The notes: generated from the sequence alone by a model not told the origin. Counted from the first letter of the stretch, positions 48,756 through 57,987 are shown. The stretch is DNA of 57,987 bases from an uncultured Eubacteriales bacterium (GCA_959602365.1 CAUGSS010000017.1:1-57987); one strand, 5' to 3'. Made by a program: numbers and translations.

Positions 48756-49520
48756 TCAGGCCGGGCACTGCATCCCCGCGTGGTCGATGGTGTAGGATCC
48801 GCTCAGAATGAGTTCAGAGATGGGGACAAAGGTATATCCCTGGTCAATCAGCGTCTTGAGGATCTCCTCCAGGGCGTCGGGGGTGTACTCCGCGTCATTG
48901 TGGCAGAGAATAATGCCCCCCGGCTGGGCCAGGCTGGTCACCCGCTCACAGATGCTGGAGGCGGTGGAGGAGTCCTTCCAGTCCAAACTGTCAATGGACC
49001 ACTGGATGGGTTCCATCCCCAGGGAGCGGATGGTGTTGACCACGCTGTCGTTATAATCACCGTAGGGGCAGCGCACCAGCGTGGGCCGCACTCCGGTAAT
49101 GGCCTCAATCTTGTCATTGCAGCTCTCGATCTCCTCTATGACCTTCTCGGTGGAGCACTGGGTGAAATAGGGGTGGGTGTTGGAGTGGTTCATGATCTCA
49201 TGGCCCGCTTCGGCCAGCTTTCTCACTTCCTCCGGATAAGTATCCACCCACTGTCCCACCAGGAAAAAGGTGGCCCGCACGTTGTACTTACCCAGGATCT
49301 CGATCAGGGTGTCCGTATCGTCCGCCCCCCAGGCCGCGTCAAAGGAGATGGCGATCTTCTTCTCCCCTTCCTCAGGCTCCACGCAGTAAATCGGCAGCTG
49401 CCGGGTGGTGGCCGCCACCCCCACTGCCGCCGGATAGTTCACCGCCCAGAACATACAGGCGGCCAGACAGAGGCAGCCCACCACCGACCATATCTTTTTT
49501 CGAAATACAAAAATTTTCAT
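48756..49520 (-). CDS. Polysaccharide deacetylase, PdaB-like
   Basis: A 254-residue secreted or membrane-anchored NodB-domain protein with an N-terminal hydrophobic segment (residues 8-28). NodB motifs are ISFDAAWGADDT (Asp61), HSNTH (His112 and His116, metal ligands), RCPYGDYND and the late ILCHN. FDAAWG instead of the usual TFDDG is typical of PdaB/CDA-type proteins of spore formers, which suggests a role in cortex peptidoglycan. GGAAGGGAG precedes the ATG. The upstream gap shows no certain sporulation promoter. Confidence 0.88.
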   Translation of the reverse strand: MKIFVFRKKIWSVVGCLCLAACMFWAVNYPAAVGVAATTRQLPIYCVEPEEGEKKIAISFDAAWGADDTDTLIEILGKYNVRATFFLVGQWVDTYPEEVRKLAEAGHEIMNHSNTHPYFTQCSTEKVIEEIESCNDKIEAITGVRPTLVRCPYGDYNDSVVNTIRSLGMEPIQWSIDSLDWKDSSTASSICERVTSLAQPGGIILCHNDAEYTPDALEEILKTLIDQGYTFVPISELILSGSYTIDHAGMQCPA

Positions 49521-49661
49521 ACTTCACACTCCCTTCCGCTGAGTAAACTTTATGTCCGTCAAGAACGGGACATACCATAAAAACGGCGCATAATTTTACA
49601 ATTCACTACTTTTTAAAGCAAAATTGGTTAAAAACTTCTTTTACATTTCATCCAATTTTAC

Positions 49662-49690
49662 TTGACTTGCAAATTATTCAGTTATATAAT
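49662..49690 (+). promoter_or_regulatory. Promoter of the glycogen operon
   Basis: TTGACT (49662-49667), 17 bases, TATAAT (49685-49690), about 80 bases before glgB. The rest of the 49521-49661 gap is AT-rich without recognised features. Confidence 0.87.
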
Positions 49691-49769
49691 TTGCACAAGA
49701 AACTTTTGTTTCTTTGGATCGATACCAAAGGGGCCGCCCCAGCCCCTGCAAGGACGGAGGTAAAGCCCT

Positions 49770-51761
49770 ATGAACACAAGAAATTCCAGCGGTCCCGATG
49801 CCCAGATCGCCCGTTTTCTGAACGGCAGCTGCGACGACGCCTATACCTTTATGGGCGCCCATCCGGCCCAGGAAAACGGCCAGGACGGCTATCGCTTCCG
49901 GGTGTGGGCTCCCAATGCCGCCGGCGTCTCCATTATGGGGAATTTCAACGGCTGGGACCCGGAGAACTGCCCCATGGAGCAGATCAACGGCGGAATTTGG
50001 GAGAAATTCCTGCCCGGGATGCGGCGCTACGACATCTACAAGTACGCCATTCACACCAGGGACGGCCGCATCCTGGCCAAGGCCGACCCCTACGCCTTCC
50101 ACGCGGAGACCCGGCCGGACACCGCCTCCAAAATTTATGATATCTCCGGCTATCAGTGGGGTGATGAGGCCTGGCTGGAGCAGCGGCGGAAGAAACCGCT
50201 GTACCACAAGCCGCTGAACATCTATGAGGTCCATCTGGGCTCCTGGCGCAAAACCGGGGACAACGAGTTCCTCTCCTACCGGGACACCGCTGAACAGCTG
50301 GTGCCCTATGTGAAGGAGATGGGATACACCCACGTGGAGCTGATGCCCGTGAGCGAATATCCGTTGGACATGTCCTGGGGATATCAGGTCACCGGCTACT
50401 TTGCCCCCACCTCCCGCTACGGCACCCCCCACGACTTCATGTACCTGGTGGACCAGCTTCACCAGGCCGGCATCGGCGTCATCCTGGACTGGGTTCCCGC
50501 CCACTTCCCCAAGGACGCCTTCGGCCTGTACGAGTTTGACGGCACCCCCTGCTACGAGTATGCCGATATGCGCAAGGGCGAGCACATGGACTGGGGCACC
50601 CGGGTGTTCGATTACGGGCGCAACGAGGTCAAAAGCTTCCTGTTCTCCTCGGCCATGTACTGGTTCAATGAGTACCATGTGGACGGCCTGCGGGTGGACG
50701 CGGTGGCCTCCATGCTCTATCTGGACTACAGCCGAAAGGCCGGAGAATGGGTGCCCAACATCTACGGCGGCCACGAAAATCTGGAGGCCATTGCCTTTCT
50801 GCGCCAGCTGAACACGCTGATCTTCAAATGGCACCCGGACGCGCTGATGATCGCCGAGGAGTCCACCGCCTGGGAGAACGTCACCGGCCCCCTGGAGCAG
50901 AGCGAGCACGCCCTGGGCTTCAATTTCAAGTGGAACATGGGCTGGATGAACGACGCCCTCCACTATTTGAAGCTGGACCCCTATTTCCGGCAGTTCAACC
51001 ACCGGGATCTGACCTTCGCGCTGATGTACGCCTTCAGCGAGAACTTTATCCTGGCCATCAGCCATGACGAGCTGGTCCATATGAAGGGCAGCATGCTGGG
51101 CAAGGCGCCGGGCGACGACCCCGCCAAATTTGCCACCATCCGGGCCTTCTACGTCTACATGATGACCATGCCCGGCAAGAAGCTCAATATGATGGGCACC
51201 GAGATCGGGCAGTTCAACGAGTGGCACTATGAGTATTCCCTGGACTGGCACCTGCTGCAGTATCCCCAGTTTCAGAAGCACCACGCCTTCTTCCAGGCGC
51301 TGAACAACTTCTACCTCTCCCGCAGCGAGCTGTGGGAGCAGGACGACAGCTGGGAGGGCTTCCAGTGGGTGGAGGCCAACGACGCCAACGGCAATACCCT
51401 GATCTACCTGCGCCGGGACAAGAAGAAGCGCGAGCTGTTGATCGCCGTCAACTTCTCCCCCATTGACCGGGTCGGCTATCAAATCGGCGTCCCGGTGGCG
51501 GGCACCTATGAAGTGCTCTTCAACTCCGACGACGAGGCCTTCGGCGGTCAGGGCCGGGGCAGCAAATCCCCCCTGAAGACCAAGCCGGTCCCCGCCCACG
51601 ACTTCAAGCAGTCGCTGGTGGTAGATCTGCCCCCGCTCTCCGGTCTCATTCTCCGGTGCAGCCGCAAAAACCCGGTGCGGGCCAAAAAAGTGGAGCCGAC
51701 GAAAACGGCGGTCAAGCGCGCCGGCGCGAAGAAAAAGACGGCGAAAAGCGGGAAAAAATGA
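49770..51761 (+). CDS. glgB: 1,4-alpha-glucan branching enzyme
   Basis: A 663-residue GH13 branching enzyme. An N-terminal CBM48 domain (FRVWAPNAAGVSIMGNFNGWD) is followed by the barrel with YEVHLGSWR, the nucleophile in HVDGLRVDAVASM, the acid in MIAEESTAW and the third acid in AISHDELVH. It creates alpha-1,6 branches in glycogen. GGAGGT precedes the ATG. The last 22 residues form a lysine/arginine-rich tail (EPTKTAVKRAGAKKKTAKSG) not part of the enzyme fold. It heads the operon, with glgC 55 bases later. Confidence 0.95.
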   Translation: MNTRNSSGPDAQIARFLNGSCDDAYTFMGAHPAQENGQDGYRFRVWAPNAAGVSIMGNFNGWDPENCPMEQINGGIWEKFLPGMRRYDIYKYAIHTRDGRILAKADPYAFHAETRPDTASKIYDISGYQWGDEAWLEQRRKKPLYHKPLNIYEVHLGSWRKTGDNEFLSYRDTAEQLVPYVKEMGYTHVELMPVSEYPLDMSWGYQVTGYFAPTSRYGTPHDFMYLVDQLHQAGIGVILDWVPAHFPKDAFGLYEFDGTPCYEYADMRKGEHMDWGTRVFDYGRNEVKSFLFSSAMYWFNEYHVDGLRVDAVASMLYLDYSRKAGEWVPNIYGGHENLEAIAFLRQLNTLIFKWHPDALMIAEESTAWENVTGPLEQSEHALGFNFKWNMGWMNDALHYLKLDPYFRQFNHRDLTFALMYAFSENFILAISHDELVHMKGSMLGKAPGDDPAKFATIRAFYVYMMTMPGKKLNMMGTEIGQFNEWHYEYSLDWHLLQYPQFQKHHAFFQALNNFYLSRSELWEQDDSWEGFQWVEANDANGNTLIYLRRDKKKRELLIAVNFSPIDRVGYQIGVPVAGTYEVLFNSDDEAFGGQGRGSKSPLKTKPVPAHDFKQSLVVDLPPLSGLILRCSRKNPVRAKKVEPTKTAVKRAGAKKKTAKSGKK

Positions 51762-51816
51762 CCCTGTACAGTTTGTCCCGTTTGTGCATACAATGTTCGA
51801 GAGGTGATTTGTCAGT

Positions 51817-53028
51817 ATGAAAAAAGAAATGGTTGCCATGCTGCTGGCAGGCGGGCAGGGGTCCCGGCTGTACGCCCTCACCAGCCATGTGGCAAAACCC
51901 GCGGTACCCTTCGGCGGGAAGTACCGCATCATCGACTTTCCCCTGTCCAACTGTGTCAACTCCGGTATTGACACGGTGGGCGTGCTGACCCAGTATCAGC
52001 CGCTGAAGCTCAACTCCTACCTGGGCAACGGACAGCCCTGGGACCTGGACCGCTCCGACGGCGGACTGCATGTGCTGCCCCCCTATGTGGAGAAGGGGGA
52101 CGTGGGCACCTGGTTCAAGGGGACGGCCAACGCCATCTATCAGAACATCAACTTCATTGACGAGTACGATCCGGATTATGTGCTGATCCTGTCCGGCGAC
52201 CATATCTACAAGATGGACTACGCCCAGATGCTGGCCCACCACAAGGCCCAGCAGGCCACCGCCACCATCTCGGTGCTGGAGGTCACCATGGAGGAGGCCA
52301 CCCGCTTCGGCATCATGAACGTGGATGAAAACGACACCATCTACGAGTTCGAGGAGAAGCCCGCCCATCCCAAGAGCAACCTGGCCTCCATGGGCATCTA
52401 TATCTTCACCTGGTCCAAGCTGCGCCAGTACCTGATCGACGACGAGAACGACCCCAATTCCGCCAACGACTTCGGCAAGAACATCATCCCCGCCATGCTG
52501 GCCAACGGGGAAAAGATGAGCGCCTACCGCTTCAAGGGCTACTGGAAGGACGTGGGCACCATCCAGTCCCTCTGGGATGCCAATATGGACATGCTGGACG
52601 TGTCCAACCCCAACGGCATCGACGTCTACGACAAGGAATGGCAGATCTTCGCCCGCAACCCCATCCGTCCCCCCCATATCACCGGCAGCAGCGCCGTCAT
52701 CAAGGACTCCCTGGTCACCGACGGCTGCAAGATCTACGGCGAGGTGGAGCACTCGGTGCTCTTCCACTCGGTGACGGTGGAGAAGGGCGCCATCGTGAAG
52801 GACTCGGTGATTATGCCCAACACCGTCATCAAGGCCGGCGCTGTGGTGGACCATGCCATTGTGGCGGAAAATGTGGTCATCAGCGTGGCCGTCCATGTGG
52901 GCGTTCCCGCGCCGGACGGCAACAAGGGCGTCGTCGTCGTCGCCGAGGGCGTGGAACTCAAGCCCGGCGTCAGCATTCCATACGGCACCATGTGCACTGA
53001 ATCTCCGAAAGGTGGTGATGAGGAATGA
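51817..53028 (+). CDS. glgC: Glucose-1-phosphate adenylyltransferase, catalytic subunit
   Basis: A 403-residue ADP-glucose pyrophosphorylase. AGGQGSRLYALT is the nucleotide loop, KPAVPFGGKYRIIDF follows, SGDHIYKMDY holds the metal-binding Asp, and the C-terminal half is a left-handed beta-helix of hexapeptide repeats. It is the catalytic partner of GlgD, as in Bacillus and Clostridia. It overlaps glgD by four bases (ATGA). Confidence 0.96.
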   Translation: MKKEMVAMLLAGGQGSRLYALTSHVAKPAVPFGGKYRIIDFPLSNCVNSGIDTVGVLTQYQPLKLNSYLGNGQPWDLDRSDGGLHVLPPYVEKGDVGTWFKGTANAIYQNINFIDEYDPDYVLILSGDHIYKMDYAQMLAHHKAQQATATISVLEVTMEEATRFGIMNVDENDTIYEFEEKPAHPKSNLASMGIYIFTWSKLRQYLIDDENDPNSANDFGKNIIPAMLANGEKMSAYRFKGYWKDVGTIQSLWDANMDMLDVSNPNGIDVYDKEWQIFARNPIRPPHITGSSAVIKDSLVTDGCKIYGEVEHSVLFHSVTVEKGAIVKDSVIMPNTVIKAGAVVDHAIVAENVVISVAVHVGVPAPDGNKGVVVVAEGVELKPGVSIPYGTMCTESPKGGDEE

Positions 53029-54131
53029 CCACTCAACTGCACGGCATTCTCTTCGCCTATCGTGACAACCCCCATCTGCGGGAGCTGACCAGCCACCGCA
53101 CCGTGGCCTCCATTCCCTTCGGCGGCCGCTACCGTATGATCGATTTCATGCTCTCCAACATGGTCAACGCCGGCATTGTGGACATCGGCGTGGTCATGCA
53201 GGAGAAGTGCCTCTCCCTGCTGGACCACCTGGGCAGCGGCAAGGACTGGGATCTGGCCCGCAAGCGGGGCGGCCTGCGGGTGCTGCCCCCCTTCACCAAC
53301 CAGTCCCGGAATTTCCGGGGCAAGATGGAGGCCCTCTACGGCGTGTACACTTACATGGAGGACATCCGCCAGGACTATGTGCTGATGGCCGACGCCGACG
53401 TGGCCTGCAACATCGACCTGGAGGCCGTGTTCCAGGCCCATCTGGAGAGCGGGGCGGACATCACCGCCGTCTGCACCAAAAACCTGACCGGCGACCCCAA
53501 GATGTCCACCTACTTCAAGCTGGACGAGACCGGCCGGATCAACGAGGTGCTGGACAGCCCCAACGCCCCGGAGGGCTATGAGTCCCTGAAGGTCTATGTG
53601 CTCTCCACCGCCAAACTGATTGAGCTGGTGGGCTACTGTGCCTCCCATAACCTCTACTCCTTCACCACCGCCGTGCTGCTGGGCATGAAGGACCAGCTGA
53701 ACATTCAGCCCTACTTCTATGACGGCTATGTGGCCCGGCTGACCGCCATCGCCTCCTACTATGCCAGGAGCATGGATCTGCTGAAAGTGGAGGTCAGTGA
53801 GGACATCTTCAATGAGGAGCACCCCATCCGCACCAAGGACCGCAGCGACCCCTCCACCTATTACGCCCCCGGCTCCAAGTGCATCCACTCTCTGGTGGCC
53901 GACGGCTGCATCATCGAGGGCAGCGTGGAGGACTGCGTGATTTTCCGCGGCGTACATGTGGGCAAGAACGCGGTGGTGAAAAACTGTGTGCTGATGCAGG
54001 ATACCGTGGTGGAAGACGGCGCCAGCATCCGCTATGTCATCGCGGACAAGGACGTCACCATCAAGGCCCACCGCACCCTCACCGGCCACGCCAGCTATCC
54101 CTTCGCCATCGAGAAAAACAGCATTATCTGA
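53025..54131 (+). CDS. glgD: Glucose-1-phosphate adenylyltransferase, regulatory subunit
   Basis: A 368-residue paralogue of GlgC. It keeps IPFGGRYRMIDFMLSNMVNAGI, but the N-terminal loop GGxGxRL is missing (LHGILFAYRDNPHLREL instead), as expected for the non-catalytic GlgD subunit that tunes activity. Its C-terminus also has hexapeptide-like repeats (IIEGSVEDCVIFRGVHVGKNAVVKN). It is coupled to glgC, and a hairpin separates it from glgA. Confidence 0.95.
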   Translation: MTTQLHGILFAYRDNPHLRELTSHRTVASIPFGGRYRMIDFMLSNMVNAGIVDIGVVMQEKCLSLLDHLGSGKDWDLARKRGGLRVLPPFTNQSRNFRGKMEALYGVYTYMEDIRQDYVLMADADVACNIDLEAVFQAHLESGADITAVCTKNLTGDPKMSTYFKLDETGRINEVLDSPNAPEGYESLKVYVLSTAKLIELVGYCASHNLYSFTTAVLLGMKDQLNIQPYFYDGYVARLTAIASYYARSMDLLKVEVSEDIFNEEHPIRTKDRSDPSTYYAPGSKCIHSLVADGCIIEGSVEDCVIFRGVHVGKNAVVKNCVLMQDTVVEDGASIRYVIADKDVTIKAHRTLTGHASYPFAIEKNSII

Positions 54132-54146
54132 CAGATCACAACTCCC

Positions 54147-54180
54147 CGGCCCGGAATCTGCCCGCGCAGGTTCCGGGCCG
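54147..54180 (+). repeat. Hairpin between glgD and glgA
   Basis: CGGCCCGGAATCTGC (54147-54161) pairs with GCAGGTTCCGGGCCG (54166-54180) with one G-U pair and a 4-base loop. No T run follows. It may balance glgA against the upstream genes. Confidence 0.7.
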
Positions 54181-54210
54181 CGGCGAATCAACCGGAAAGG
54201 ACGGACGTCT

Positions 54211-55644
54211 ATGAAAATTCTGTTTGCCGCCTCCGAGGTCGCCCCATTCATCAAAACCGGCGGCCTGGCCGATGTGGCGGGCTCTCTCCCCCCAAAGTTG
54301 GCGGAGCTGGGCCATGACGTGCGGGTGATCCTCCCGCTCTATGAGGGCATTGGAGAGAACTGGCGCAGTCAAATGACCTTTCTGAAGTATTACTATGTGC
54401 GCTTGGCCTGGCGGAGCATCTACTGCGGGCTGTTCCAGCTGGAGCAGAACGGCGTCACCTACTACTTTGTGGACAACGAGGGCTACTTCAAACGCCAGGG
54501 GATTTATGGTCATTATGACGACGGCGAGCGCTTCGCCTTTTTCTCCCGGGCGATCATTGAGACCCCGGATCAGATCGGCTGGTCCCCGGATGTGATCCAC
54601 TGCAATGACTGGCAGACCGCCCTGGTGCCCATCTACCTGCTGGAGGACCGCTACCGCCAGCCCGCCCTGGCCTGGACCCGGAGCGTGTTCACCATCCACA
54701 ACATCGAGTACCAGGGCCGCTATGGCCGGGAGGTGCTGGAGGACCTGTTCGGCCTGGATGAGAGCTACTTCAATGAGAACATGCTCAAGTTCTACAACGA
54801 CGTGTGCCTGATGAAGGGGGCCATCTTTGCCAGCGACTATGTGACCACCGTCTCCCCCAACTATGCCAACGAACTGCAGTTCTCTTTCTACGCCCACGGG
54901 CTGGAGGGGGTCATCGCCGCCAACCGCTGGAAGATGCGGGGCATCCTCAACGGCATCGATATGAACGCGAACGACCCCTCCACTGGCGAGGGCATCGTCC
55001 AGGCCTTCACCAGCGACGACCACAGCGGGAAGGCCGCCTGCAAGGCCGCCCTCCAGGAGCGGCTGGGGCTGAAGCAGGACCCCAACATGCCCATCATCGC
55101 CTGCATCTCCCGGCTGGTGGGCCACAAGGGCTTTGAGCTGATCTGCCAGGCCTTCAACGGCATCATGGATATGGACGTCCAGTTTGTGGTGCTGGGCACC
55201 GGCGAGTGGGGCTATGAGCAGTTCTTCCGCAACGCCCAGAACAACTTCCCCGGCAAGGTGAGCGCCAACATCATGTACTCCGCCCCCCTCTCCACCGCCA
55301 TCTATTCCGGAGCGGACCTGTTCCTGATGCCCTCCATCGCAGAGCCCTGCGGGCTGAGCCAGATGTTCGCCATGCGCTACGGCACCGTGCCGGTGGTGCG
55401 CATGACCGGCGGGCTGCTGGACAGCGTGCCCGCCTACGATCCCTCCACCGACACCGGCCTGGGCTTCACCTTCGGCAGTGTGGACGCCGGGGACATGCTG
55501 GGCGCCCTCTACCGGGCGGTGGGCGTGTACTACGACGACAAGGAGGCCTGGAGCCGCCTGGTCACCCGGGACATGGAGGCCGATTTCAGCTGGGACCGCT
55601 CCGCCCAGGAGTATATGGAGGTGTACAACACCATCGTCGGCTGA
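54211..55644 (+). CDS. glgA: Glycogen synthase (ADP-glucose type)
   Basis: A 477-residue GT5 glycogen synthase. The N-terminus ILFAASEVAPFIKTGGLADVAGSLP contains the KTGGL ADP-glucose site; HCNDWQTALVP and FTIHNIEYQG are typical, and the C-terminal catalytic block is PSIAEPCGLSQMFAMRYGTVPVV. ATG 54211 follows AAAGGA; earlier in-frame codons lie within glgD and the hairpin. A terminator follows at 55703. Confidence 0.96.
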   Translation: MKILFAASEVAPFIKTGGLADVAGSLPPKLAELGHDVRVILPLYEGIGENWRSQMTFLKYYYVRLAWRSIYCGLFQLEQNGVTYYFVDNEGYFKRQGIYGHYDDGERFAFFSRAIIETPDQIGWSPDVIHCNDWQTALVPIYLLEDRYRQPALAWTRSVFTIHNIEYQGRYGREVLEDLFGLDESYFNENMLKFYNDVCLMKGAIFASDYVTTVSPNYANELQFSFYAHGLEGVIAANRWKMRGILNGIDMNANDPSTGEGIVQAFTSDDHSGKAACKAALQERLGLKQDPNMPIIACISRLVGHKGFELICQAFNGIMDMDVQFVVLGTGEWGYEQFFRNAQNNFPGKVSANIMYSAPLSTAIYSGADLFLMPSIAEPCGLSQMFAMRYGTVPVVRMTGGLLDSVPAYDPSTDTGLGFTFGSVDAGDMLGALYRAVGVYYDDKEAWSRLVTRDMEADFSWDRSAQEYMEVYNTIVG

Positions 55645-55702
55645 GGCCATTGGACCACATCGGCGCGCAAACGCCGCCCTTCTTCCCTTCAAACGTCAAC
55701 GT

Positions 55703-55732
55703 CAGGCCGCGGACCCTGAGGTCCGCGGCCTG
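55703..55732 (+). terminator. Terminator of the glycogen operon
   Basis: CAGGCCGCGGACC (55703-55715) pairs with GGTCCGCGGCCTG (55720-55732) with a 4-base loop. The T run is short (TGTTG). Confidence 0.75.
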
Positions 55733-55832
55733 TTGCCGTCCTGCGACAATTTTTCGCCGCTCCCGGGGCCCTTCTCAGATAAATCCAGGGCAAAGTCCGG
55801 GCCGCGGGGGTACAAATAGTTCAATCTGGGTA

Positions 55833-55954
55833 TATAATAGAGTGGGTTGTTTTAGCCCGCCTTCCACTTTTATGAAGTTTTTTATAAGATGACAGGATGA
55901 AAAACCGTGATATTCCAAGCACTTCTTGACAGACGCCCAATTTTTTGATACATT
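55833..55954 (+). promoter_or_regulatory. Promoter region of the glycogen phosphorylase gene
   Basis: The better promoter is TTGACA (55926-55931), 17 bases, TACATT (55949-55954), about 48 bases before the ATG at 56003. A second TATAAT at 55833-55838 has only a weak -35 (GTACAA). Between them the AT-rich leader has no recognised RNA element. Confidence 0.75.
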
Positions 55955-56002
55955 CTTTTCGTCATATTTCTGCATATGTTTTCTTTTTTGGAGGGATTCC
56001 CT

Positions 56003-57987
56003 ATGACCTATACAAAGGACGATTTTAAAGAGCTGATTACGGAGAAGCTGCGCCGCAACTTCGGCCGGGACATCAGCGAGGCCAAGGAGCAGCACATGTT
56101 CCAGGCCTGCGCCATGGTAATTCGGGACATTATGTCTGAATTGGGCGTGGCCACCGCCGCCCGGACCGAAAAAGAGGACGCCCGGGAGGTGCACTACCTG
56201 TCCCTGGAGTTTCTGATGGGCCGCTCCCTGGAGAAGAACGCCTTTAATCTGGGGGTGCTCCCCCAGCTGAAGCAGGCCATCGACGAGCTGGGCTTCAAGC
56301 CCGCCGACCTGTTCGAGCTGGAGCCCGACGCCGGCCTGGGCAACGGCGGCCTGGGCCGCCTGGCCGCCTGCTATCTGGACTCCATGACCACCCTGGAGAT
56401 CCCCGCCAGCGGCTACTCTATCTGTTATGAGCTGGGCATCTTCAAGCAGAAGATCGTGGACGGTCAGCAGGTGGAGCTGGCGGACACCTGGAAGGAGCTG
56501 GGCGACGCCTGGCTGATGCCCCATCCCGCGGAGGCGGAGACCGTCCGCTTCGGCGGCAAAGTGGACACCCATTGGGAGTATGGCCGCTGCGTGGTGGAGG
56601 AGAGCGGCTACACCTCGGTGCTGGCAGTCCCCAACGACATGAAGATCGCCGGCTATCAGACCGACTTTGTCAACACCCTGCGGCTGTGGGAGGCCAAGAG
56701 CACCGCCCCGGTCAATATGAACTACTATTCCACCGGCGAATATCTCCGGGCGGTGGAGAGCGAGGCCATGGCCGAGGTCATCTCCAAGGTCCTCTACCCC
56801 GCCGACAACCACAAGGAGGGCAAGAGCCTGCGGCTCAAGCAGCAGTACTTCTTTGTCTCCGCCACTGTCCAGTCCATCTTCCGCAAGCATCTGGCCCACT
56901 ACGGCACCCTGTACAACTTCCACGAGAAGCATGTGATCCAGATCAACGACACCCATCCCACCCTGGTCATCCCCGAGATGATGCGGCTGCTGCTGGATGA
57001 GCACGGCATGAGCTGGGAGGACGCCTGGTATATCACCACCCACACTGTGGCCTACACCAACCACACCATTCTGGCCGAGGCCCTGGAGCGCTGGCCCCAG
57101 AACCTGGTCCAGGAGCTGCTGCCCCGGATCTGGATGATCCTGTGCGAGATCAACGACCGGTATCTGAACGAGCTGCGGAACTTCTTCCACGGCGATGAGC
57201 ACAAGCTGCAGGAGATGGCCGTCATCTGGGGCGGCGAGGTGCGCATGGCCAACCTGTGCGTGGCCGCCTGCTTTGCTGTCAACGGCGTGTCCGCCCTGCA
57301 CTCTGACATTCTGCGCAAGGACGTGTTCCACTCCGCCTGGCTGCGCACCCCGGAGAAATTCCAAAACGTCACCAACGGCGTGGACCACCGCCGCTGGCTG
57401 GCCGAGGCCAACCCGGAGCTGCACCAGCTGCTCTGCGACTGCATCGGAGACGGCTATCTGCTCCACCCCGAGGAGCTGCGGGGCTTTGAGGCCTTTGCTG
57501 ACGACGAGAAGGTGCTGGAGCGCATGGCGAAGATCAAGCGGAGCAACAAGGAAAAGTTCGCCAGGTACGTCAAGCGGGAGTACGGCATCGACGTCAACGT
57601 GGACGCGGTGTTCGACGTCCAGGTCAAGCGGCTGCACGAGTACAAGCGCCAGCTGCTCAATGTGCTGCACATCCTCCATCTGTATCTGGAGCTCAAGCGC
57701 AACCCCGACATGGATATGGTGCCCCGGGTCTTCTTCTTCGGCGCCAAGGCCGCCCCGGGCTACGCGGTGGCCAAACGGATCATCGAGCTCATCAACTCCG
57801 TGTCCCAGCAGGTCAACAACGACCCGGTCTGCGCCGGCAAACTGCAGGTGTTCTTCCTGGAGAACTACCGGGTGTCCCTGGCGGAGAAGCTGATGCCCGC
57901 ATCGGAGATCTCTGAACAGATCTCCACCGCCGGCAAGGAGGCCTCCGGCACCGGCAACATGAAGTTCATGATGAACGGCGCCATCAC
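56003..57987 (+). CDS. glgP: Glycogen/starch phosphorylase, 3' end outside window
   Basis: The first 661 codons of a GT35 phosphorylase that releases glucose 1-phosphate from glycogen. Visible motifs are EVHYLSLEFLMGRSLEKN, DAGLGNGGLGRLAACYLDSM, INDTHPTLVIPEMMRL, TNGVDHRRWL and FDVQVKRLHEYKRQLLN. The last residues before the edge are GKEASGTGNMKFMMNGAI, where the lysine of GNMKF binds PLP. TTGGAGGG precedes the ATG. It has its own promoter, so breakdown can be set apart from synthesis genes upstream. Only the C-terminal part is missing because of the window edge. Confidence 0.97.
   Translation, partial: MTYTKDDFKELITEKLRRNFGRDISEAKEQHMFQACAMVIRDIMSELGVATAARTEKEDAREVHYLSLEFLMGRSLEKNAFNLGVLPQLKQAIDELGFKPADLFELEPDAGLGNGGLGRLAACYLDSMTTLEIPASGYSICYELGIFKQKIVDGQQVELADTWKELGDAWLMPHPAEAETVRFGGKVDTHWEYGRCVVEESGYTSVLAVPNDMKIAGYQTDFVNTLRLWEAKSTAPVNMNYYSTGEYLRAVESEAMAEVISKVLYPADNHKEGKSLRLKQQYFFVSATVQSIFRKHLAHYGTLYNFHEKHVIQINDTHPTLVIPEMMRLLLDEHGMSWEDAWYITTHTVAYTNHTILAEALERWPQNLVQELLPRIWMILCEINDRYLNELRNFFHGDEHKLQEMAVIWGGEVRMANLCVAACFAVNGVSALHSDILRKDVFHSAWLRTPEKFQNVTNGVDHRRWLAEANPELHQLLCDCIGDGYLLHPEELRGFEAFADDEKVLERMAKIKRSNKEKFARYVKREYGIDVNVDAVFDVQVKRLHEYKRQLLNVLHILHLYLELKRNPDMDMVPRVFFFGAKAAPGYAVAKRIIELINSVSQQVNNDPVCAGKLQVFFLENYRVSLAEKLMPASEISEQISTAGKEASGTGNMKFMMNGAI

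Noticed and set aside
1..57987. Prophage, CRISPR array, toxin-antitoxin or defence island
   Set aside because: No direct repeats with spacers, integrase, phage structural genes or known defence motifs were seen on either strand.

Overview
The window reads as chromosome of a high-GC, Gram-positive-type anaerobe of the Clostridia, most like the gut Oscillospiraceae (Flavonifractor/Intestinimonas type). This is inferred from Firmicutes RNA control elements (L10 leader, SAM-I riboswitch, yybP-ykoY manganese riboswitch, Trp T-box), a GlgC/GlgD pair, a PdaB-like deacetylase, a dlt-like operon and strong GC bias at third codon positions. No tRNA, rRNA, CRISPR array, prophage or insertion sequence was recognised.

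Layout. 1-1490: end of rplA, then rplJ-rplL with their own promoter, L10 leader and terminator; rpoB does not follow. 1547-15365: a LysR regulator and about a dozen co-directional redox and hydrolase genes in three transcription units. Each unit starts with a near-identical promoter/operator (2655-2718, 8750-8814, 11961-12024). The genes are an Fe-alcohol dehydrogenase, two aldo/keto reductases, an SDR, flavin and flavodoxin proteins, an iron-sulfur flavoprotein, three lipoprotein alpha/beta hydrolases (one fused to a flavodoxin-like domain), an MFS exporter and a histidine-rich DUF4405 membrane protein. A convergent nitroreductase follows. 16129-21593 (-): a dlt-like operon whose second gene is a PLP decarboxylase of the diaminopimelate/BtrK fold, suggesting that a carrier-bound amino acid is decarboxylated before transfer to the envelope. 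21849-24646 (-): P-type ATPase under a manganese riboswitch. 24700-27896 (-): coaX, then metK plus an omega-amidase-like nitrilase under a SAM-I riboswitch.

27941-33671: divergent fatty-acid synthesis operon (acpP-fabD-fabG-fabF-fabZ-fused accDA). 33709-34962: an acetyltransferase and an unknown cysteine-containing protein. 35025-42751: T-box-controlled tryptophan operon trpEGDCF-fsa-BA, with a transaldolase-like gene inside it. 42770-45289 (-): LCP ligase and UDP-galactopyranose mutase. 45467-47653: a stand-alone DnaK and a translationally coupled small protein. 47673-49520 (-): family 2 glycosyltransferase and polysaccharide deacetylase. 49662 to the end: glycogen genes glgB-C-D-A and glgP (cut by the window edge).

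The two regions that most deserve attention are the LysR-linked redox regulon, where three promoters match in operator, -35, spacing and -10, and the decarboxylase-containing dlt-like operon. The rest is well-recognised core metabolism with clear regulatory RNA.
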